Shown: positions 57,600 through 64,000 of the stretch, in pieces
How positions within the stretch are numbered: the first letter of the stretch is position 1
Layout: every line of letters begins with the position of its first letter
Assembly: GCA_016647705.1 (NCBI GenBank)
Contig: CM028327.1
Coordinates: 11,606,365 to 11,670,364, forward strand
Origin: Eucommia ulmoides
Lineage: Eukaryota > Streptophyta > Magnoliopsida > Garryales > Eucommiaceae
DNA length: 64,000 nucleotides
Reading direction: 5' to 3'
The notes under the pieces: model-generated
Database searches by the model: none
What the model saw: the letters and a program-made list of their open reading frames with translations, nothing else
Told to the model about the DNA's origin: nothing
Program-made: the position numbers and the translations under genes

Positions 57600-60110
57600 T
57601 AAAAACTTGGTTTATCTACTTTGATTAGTACTTGAGGATTGAAGACTTCTTATTAAACTAAATCACGCCGGTAGTACGAGTTCTTTCTATATCCAGTATA
57701 CCACATCAAAGTTTATAAAAAGCATATTTGCGTTATTTGAAACACTTTCAGAAAAAATATTTTTTGAAATCTTATTTATTTTTAAAAAAGAAGATGAGAA
57801 TTTGTATGTGTCGGATTTTGAAAAAGGTTTGGGACGAATTTTTAAAGAAAATAAGTCACCACCTAACATTTAGTTAAAATAGTGTGCTAGATCACTAGGA
57901 TGTTTGAAAATATTTTTTAATTTTTCAAAAGGCCCAAAAGTTTACTCCAACAAATACTCTATCCTATAGATTTGAAAGTTTGGGGATCGATTATGCTCGA
58001 GAATGATGTTAGGCACCTCAAAAACAACCGTTTGAAGATGAGACTCATGTCTAATGAAATTATAATTAATCATAGCCAAATTCTTTGATTTTCTATGTGA
58101 AAAACTTTTAAATTCATTTCTTAATAAATAAAAATGTTTTTATTTACATATTTTAGAAGAAGATATTTCTTTTTGGTTTTTTAAATGTTCCCTCGGTGGC
58201 TAGTTTGGTCCCCTGGGATTTCACATGTGAGATGAATGTGTGTCTACGACAAATGCATCAAAAAAAAAAATCTTCTTCATAGTATAGATGGGCATGCCAT
58301 TGGACAAAAAAACAACAATGAAATCTTTGATATTTTTTCTAGGATTAGAAAACATAGTTTGAGGAAAAATCATCTTTTTTATATTTTCTGAAAGAAACAT
58401 GATTGGAAAATGATTTTTTATTTAATTTTTTTTTGAAAAAAAAAACCATGATTTATTGGAAACATAGTTTTTATTTTCTTTTTTCTTTTTTCTTTTTAAT
58501 TATTTTTAAGAACACATGATTGCTTTGAAACATGATTTTTTTTTTTGAAAAAAACATGATTTTTTGTTTTTCTAAGAAAAAAATATTGTTTTTTATTTTT
58601 ATTTTTTTGGAAAAAACAATGATTTTTCGGAAACATAATTTTTAATTTTTAAAACATTTGTAAAAAAACATGATTGCTTGGAAACATAAGTTCTTAACTT
58701 AAAAATATGATCGGATTTTTTTTTGAGAAAACATGATTTGATTGGAAAATATAATTTTAAGAAAAGTAGTTTTTCTTTGGCTTTAGCAAAATTTGATTAT
58801 TGTAATAAAAAATATCTTCAGACAATTTTGATGCATTTTAAAATACATGTATGGAAGAAATTAAAATCAAATGCCATATTTTGGGATTTTTTTTCCAATT
58901 TAATCTAATTTGAAATTCAAACATGAGGAAGTGTTTTCCTAATATTTTGGGATTTCACTCCATTGGAAAAACCAAAACAACGGTATAAAAAATCTCTCCC
59001 TTAACATTTTTTTATGTAAAAGTAAAATGTTACTTGTCCTCTTGTATAATAAGGAATAAACCATTTTTTTTTTTAGTTTTTTACTTCTCTCTTTTTTTTT
59101 TTTTTTTTTTTCTTGTTTTTCTTTTTGGAATGATAGCAACAATAATTCCGGGAAAAAATAAAATAAACACATGAAATATATAAGAAAAAAAAACTTGGTC
59201 TTTTAACAAAACTTAGGCAACATTATGTAAAATAATTGTATTTTTTATGGTTTCTCATTGTATCTACTTCGCAATCCAACTACCTACTCTTCTTAAAAAA
59301 ATATATTTGAATTTTACAATTTTTATTCTTATGGTATTTCATATTATTCACTACGAAGTCCGATTACACAAGTTCCATAAAAAATATAATTAAATTTAGA
59401 TTTTTTTCCTTTCTTATGGTATTTTATTGTATTCACGAGGGAGTTTAACTACACTGGTACCACAAAGAACTTTATTTTAGTTAAAAAAAAAAAATTATCT
59501 TATTTTATTTTCCTTATTTGGATTTGGTTTTTATTAGAGAAGTATTAAGGGGGAAAGAGGGGAGAGGTGAGGGAGGTTGGAAAAGGGTCATAGGCCAAAT
59601 TTGTGGAACCCAGGATGTCCGAAAACTAGTCAGATGACCAACAGCTAGCTCGTTTGCTTGTTGGACCCTTTAAACCTTTTCTACATGTTTTTTTAATACT
59701 AAAATGCCCCCCTAAACCTATTATATTTAAGTCCACCTCCAAACTTTGTGGGAAAGGTGTCAAATTACTATTAAATGCATATTTCAAATTGAGTCCAATT
59801 TTTATTTATTTTTTGTTATTTAAATTGATGATAAATAAACTGAAATTAGGTAAATTCAACATTCGATTGGAACCGTTAAATATCAATATAAGATAGAAGT
59901 TGCTTGGTGAGTTGAAGAATTTTGAAAATACACCTTGGGGGTAAAAATTGATTTGTTTTCAAACACAAAAACGATATATTTTGAAAATTGCTTCCAATTT
60001 AATCAATTTATCCCCCAAACCAACTTTTTTAGAATTTTAATTTTGATCTCAAAGTTTCCTTTGACTTTTCGAACCTCAAATGGGAATCTAATTCAAAATT
60101 TTCCATAATT
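57600..60110. other. Decayed repeat sequence without gene
   Basis: 58310-58760 is a degenerate array of AAACATGATTTTTTGGAAA-type units, about ten of them. 59220-59480 repeats TTCTTATGGTATTTCATTGTATTCAC roughly every 110 bp, three times. No coding potential seen. Confidence 0.5.
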
Positions 60111-60114
60111 AATT

Positions 60115-60500
60115 TCATTAAAGATCTCAATTTTAAAAATCCGAACACCAATTGGCCCATTTGAATATCGGTTGAAGTTATTGAGAAATCCGATTAAGCC
60201 CCTAAATGATCCAATTTGAAAAATTACTTTAATTGGCTAATTTGGGGCCTAATGTTCCAAAAATAACTTTTACAAACTCTTAATTTTGACCCTGAAATTT
60301 TTCTTTCTTTCCAAACCTTAATTAGAGCTCCGATTCGAGTTTTTCTCGAATTAACCATTATTAAAGATTTAATTGAAAGATTGGAATCAAAATTGATCCA
60401 AATCGATTTAAAGTTGCTCAAAATTTCAATTAAGTCCCTGAACGTTCCAATTTGAAAAATTGTCTCAATTAGCCTACTTGGTGGCCTAATTAGGATTAAA
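60115..60500 (+). repeat. Direct duplication, ~243-bp period
   Basis: Both units run CATTAAAGAT.T.AATT.., CCAATTTGAAAAATT and AATT.GCC.A.TTGG.GGCCTAAT. Probably the inside of an old LTR. Confidence 0.7.
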
Positions 60501-62011
60501 TGACTTGCAATTAGGGGTGTGCAACAGGTTGGGTCAACCTGCCAAACTTGCCCAAACCGCAACATCTTCACCGAAATGCAAACTGCCCATAATAACCCGC
60601 ACATTATTGGACTGTTCACGGTTCAAACTAGCCCAACCCGAATAATATTGATTTGGTCCACGATTTTGGCCCAAACTAACCCAACCTACCCGCCCCATTG
60701 TCTACTCTATAGGTATAAAAATAAAGTTGACATAGGAAACTTATGGTGAAAAAAATTGAATCTCACTATCTAAATTTTAACCATTTTCCAAACATTCCAG
60801 AGTTTCAAGTGGGGGAATCAAATTCAACCCTTTAAATTAAAAACTAGTCATAATTTTCCATATCTTATGTTAAAAAATTTGGTTCAGTTTATTTGATGAG
60901 AAATATAAGCTTAACTAAAATGAGTTCTTGACCAAAAAAATATATTTTAAAAATCTAATTTCTAAAAATATTATTCTTCAAACTTATTTACGAAATCGAA
61001 GTAAAACGCATTTGGGAAATGCGTTTTAAAAAAAAAAAAAAAAATGAAAAGTGCATTTATAAAATGCGTTTATTTGTCCGGAAATAAAAAAAATCAAAAA
61101 TGAAAAAAAATAGAAATGCAGAAAGCTTCTGTGTTTTTAAGCCCCATTTCCCCAACCCTCCTTCTTCTCTTTCATTTACGTTTTCAAACGATTTACAGTA
61201 GAGAGAGAGTTTTTTGCAAACAAATCGTTGTCGCCTCCATTACATGGCATCGTCGCCATGAGTTCTCCGGTTATCTGTGCATTTAGATTAGGTAAGCGGT
61301 TTTTTTTTTTTTTTTTTTGCTTTTGTTTGTGTATATGTGTGTATATATACGTGTATATGTATGTATATATACGTGTGTATATGTATGTGTGTATATATAT
61401 GAAATGTATATATACGGGATTTTTGCATTTTGGTTTATTTCGCGATTTTTCAATTTTTTTGTTTGGAAATGTAGATCTCGGTCCTCTGTTGCCATCACCC
61501 ATTCCTCCGTCGCCGATCTCGCTCCTTCGCTGCCGTCTGTCTCATTTTGGTTAGTAAACCAATTTTTTTATTTATTTTTTCGTAATCTAGATCTATATAA
61601 TTTGGAAATGTAGATGTAGAATAATTTTTTCCCTTTTTTTTTTTTTTTTTTTTTTTTTCCGGTTTTATTTTGTGTGTGTATATATATATATAATTATTTT
61701 TTTTCTTTTGGAAATGTAATTGTAGGTTTATTAGGTTTATGTTTATATATTTCGGTTTTAGTTAGAAATTTATGTTTTGATCTCAATTAGAAATTTTATT
61801 TTCGGTTTAAGAAGGAAATTTATTTATGTTTAGATTTGTGTTTGCTAATTATTAACTATTTAGGTTTGTTTCGTTTTAACGAATGATAATTAAGTTCTAC
61901 AGTTTTATGAGGTTTTAATTGGACAATTTAATTTTTTTTAGTAACATGATTGATAATCATAATAATACCTTACATGTTTTGTTTTGATTTGTGGAATTGT
62001 AATTGTTTGAA
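60501..62011 (+). other. 5' region of the MULE transposase pseudogene
   Basis: A hAT-like end (TAGGGGTGTGCAACAGGTTG at 60513) starts a Pro/Asn-coding patch. The inverted words CGCATTTGGGAAATGCG (61009-61025) may mark the MULE end. 61190-61560 looks like leader exons with introns (GTAAGC at 61294, GTTAGT at 61550). A (GT/TA)n microsatellite covers 61325-61412. T runs at 61300 and 61635. Confidence 0.4.
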
Positions 62012-64000
62012 ATGGAAAATGTTACATTATATCTGTATTGGGGTGGAAAGGTATTGGAAGGAACTGAGTTTGAGGTGTCGTATAGCATGTCTGTGGTCAA
62101 ATCGTTGGATGTTTTTCGGGGGATTACGTTAAACGAATTAATTACGAAATTACGACCTTATATCTTCGAGGATGGAGTTGATGGAACTTTAAAGTTACAT
62201 TGTAGGTTGTCGATAGCTACTATTGGTCATTGGAATTATAGACACATGTTGTATTTAATCGGTGACGACGCGACATTAGACCATGTGCTTCAGTTACCTC
62301 TTAAGGTGCCCTTACTACTTGGTGTTGAGGTGTATGTTGAGGTGGAGCGAGCTTTAGATCACGCTCCAATATTTTCTTCCCAACCTGGTCTTTTTATCCA
62401 ATTTTTAAGTTAAAATTTCAACCCTCATGTTACCGAGTTATCTGAACAATTTTCTTCGTATAATATTCTCATGTTTGACCCCCAAGTTGTTCAATCCAGT
62501 TACACTTACCGATTGCCCTACATTCCTGAAGAATATCATCCTCATACAGTGATTGATCATGATGCAGGCACCAATTTTGCTGCTCCACATTAGCATCATT
62601 CGCCAATTAGTCTATTGCATGACAACAATTGCAGTAGGTATGATGAGAATGTAGAGGGTGGGACGAATACAATCGATAGTTTCCACGATATCGAACAAAC
62701 AGAGTTAGATGGTGCTTTTGCATTAGAGGAAAAGGAGAATGGTGGGGATGAAGATGAAGATATGGATGTCGAGCCGACAAGGGAAGGGAGTGAGAAGTTA
62801 CCGTTGCACAAGGTTTCTTCATTCTATAATCAGTTGGAATGGGGTGATGATGACGATATAGCAAAGTATGATCCAAAGTTGCGAAAGAATTTTTGGACCC
62901 CGAAAATGGATCAATTCAATTGTGGCATGGTCTTTAAGGACAAGAAACATATTCAGAATGTCGTGAAGTATTACCATGTTATGAAAAATAAATATTATTG
63001 TGTAGTGGAGACGAACCTGAAAATTTGGTCCATTAAATGCAAGTATGGTTGCGGGTGGAGAATGCGGGTGACTCTAAAAAAGAGTCACGGAATGTTCCAG
63101 ATTACGCAGTACAACGGACGACGCACGTGTTTCTACAATTATACGGCCTTGGATCATGAAAACTTGGATTTAGATGTCATTTCTGACATGATACTTGGAC
63201 AAGTCGAAGAGGATCCAGAAGTGAAGATGGGTGTTATCATTGCGTCCGTGAAAGAGTCTCGGGGATTCACTATCTCCTACCAAAAGGCTTGGTTGGTTAG
63301 ATCTAAAGCAATCGAGACATTGTTCGGCAATTGGGATGAATTGTATAAAAAGTTGCTGAAATTCATTTCGGCGTTGCAGCACTATAATCCTGGGACAATT
63401 GTCGAATGGAGTATCGTTCCAACTGCTACAGTTGGTTATTCAACATTCGACATGGTATTTTGGGCATTCCAACTTTCTGTGGTGGGATGGAGATATTGTC
63501 GACCTATCCTCACGATTGACGGGACCCATCTGTATGGTAAGTATGAGGAAAAGATCTTGATCGCTATTGGGATGACATTATCCAATAAGTGTTATCCTTC
63601 GGCGTTCACGGTGGTACTGATGGAGGACCACCGCTGTTGGTCCTGGTTTATTTTGATGTTGAAGCGTCATATTGTTAAAGATCGGCTAGATGTCACTTTG
63701 ATATCTAATAGACACACTGACATTATTAGTGCGGCTAGAACTTTATGGATTAATCAATCAAACGAGCCCGCTTGGTATCATCGATTTTGTTTGCGGTATC
63801 TTTGTAGCAATTTTAACATCTTTAAAAATCAACAACTAAAAGATCTTACTTGGAACACGGGTGTTGCAATACAAGTTCGAAAGTACAATGCAATCATGGA
63901 AGAGATTGCAAAAATAAAAGTGGGGGCGTATACGTGGTTGGATAACGTAACCAAAGATAAATAGACCAGGTCACACGATGATGGTAAACGTTGGGGCGTG
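62012..64000 (+). pseudogene. MULE (MuDR-type) transposase, three in-frame stops, cut by window end
   Basis: The ATG at 62012 (MENVTLYLYWGG) opens an N-terminal domain common in plant MURA proteins. One frame then runs to the window end, broken by TAA at 62411, TAG at 62591 and TAG at 63962. After an acidic linker come the MuDR DNA-binding domain (FNCGMVFKDKKHIQNVVKYY, KCKYGCGWRMRV; 62920-63070) and the transposase core ILTIDGTHLYGKY with the first catalytic Asp (63518-63520). The second block reads LISNRHTDI where LISDRH.GI is usual, and FCLRYLCSNF where RHL is usual. After the last stop the frame continues RSHDDGKRWGV, the expected next block. Not functional. Confidence 0.88.

Noticed and set aside
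61176-61613. Overlapping ORFs on both strands around 61.4 kb
   Set aside because: Dominated by a (GT/TA)n microsatellite and T runs; more likely the untranslated leader and introns of the MULE transposase gene.

Overview
The window is nuclear DNA of a flowering plant, most likely a eudicot. It is AT-rich, intron-bearing and packed with plant transposon families (Tat, Athila and SIRE-like LTR elements, hAT, MULE, PIF/Harbinger, Stowaway, L1-type LINE). I cannot name the species. Only two host genes look intact: the protein farnesyl/geranylgeranyl transferase alpha subunit (FTA; + strand, five exons, 22023-35327, 343 aa) and a small secreted protein of the invertase/pectin methylesterase inhibitor family (PMEI; - strand, 38515-39063, 182 aa). 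No tRNA, rRNA or CRISPR array was seen.

Layout. 1-9540: a Tat-type LTR retrotransposon on the - strand. It has LTRs, a primer binding site and a decayed gag-protease, but no reverse transcriptase or integrase. In their place are a tandem-repeat block and genes on the opposite strand, one of them split by a 1379-bp solo LTR. 9644-10893: a MULE with long terminal inverted repeats. 11033-12237: a solo LTR. 14026-17214: an element with ~230-bp inverted arms holding further nested elements. 19560-20200: a broken PIF/Harbinger transposase. 22023-35327: FTA, with introns 1 and 2 swollen to 8.8 and 3.2 kb by MULEs, MITEs, a LINE and a copia remnant. 36590-39824: repeats and a Harbinger-like element that ends 59 bp beyond the PMEI stop codon.

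40353-50531 is a four-level nest. A SIRE-like solo LTR (level 1) holds an Athila-type element with inverted ends (level 2). That holds a 5465-bp hAT transposon (level 3), inside which lie its own transposase gene, one exon of a cytosolic-type glutathione reductase and a Tourist-like MITE (level 4). 50849-55657 holds two more solo LTRs, and 55681-56204 a hAT-type MITE. 57600-61200 is decayed repeat sequence. 62012 to the window end is a MULE transposase pseudogene with three in-frame stops and an Asp-to-Asn change at a catalytic position.

The most interesting points are the host exon carried with intact splice signals inside a hAT element that also keeps its transposase gene; the retroelement whose two ends are both LTR starts; and clusters of short GC-rich or TTAA-centred palindromes in the LTRs of five different families.
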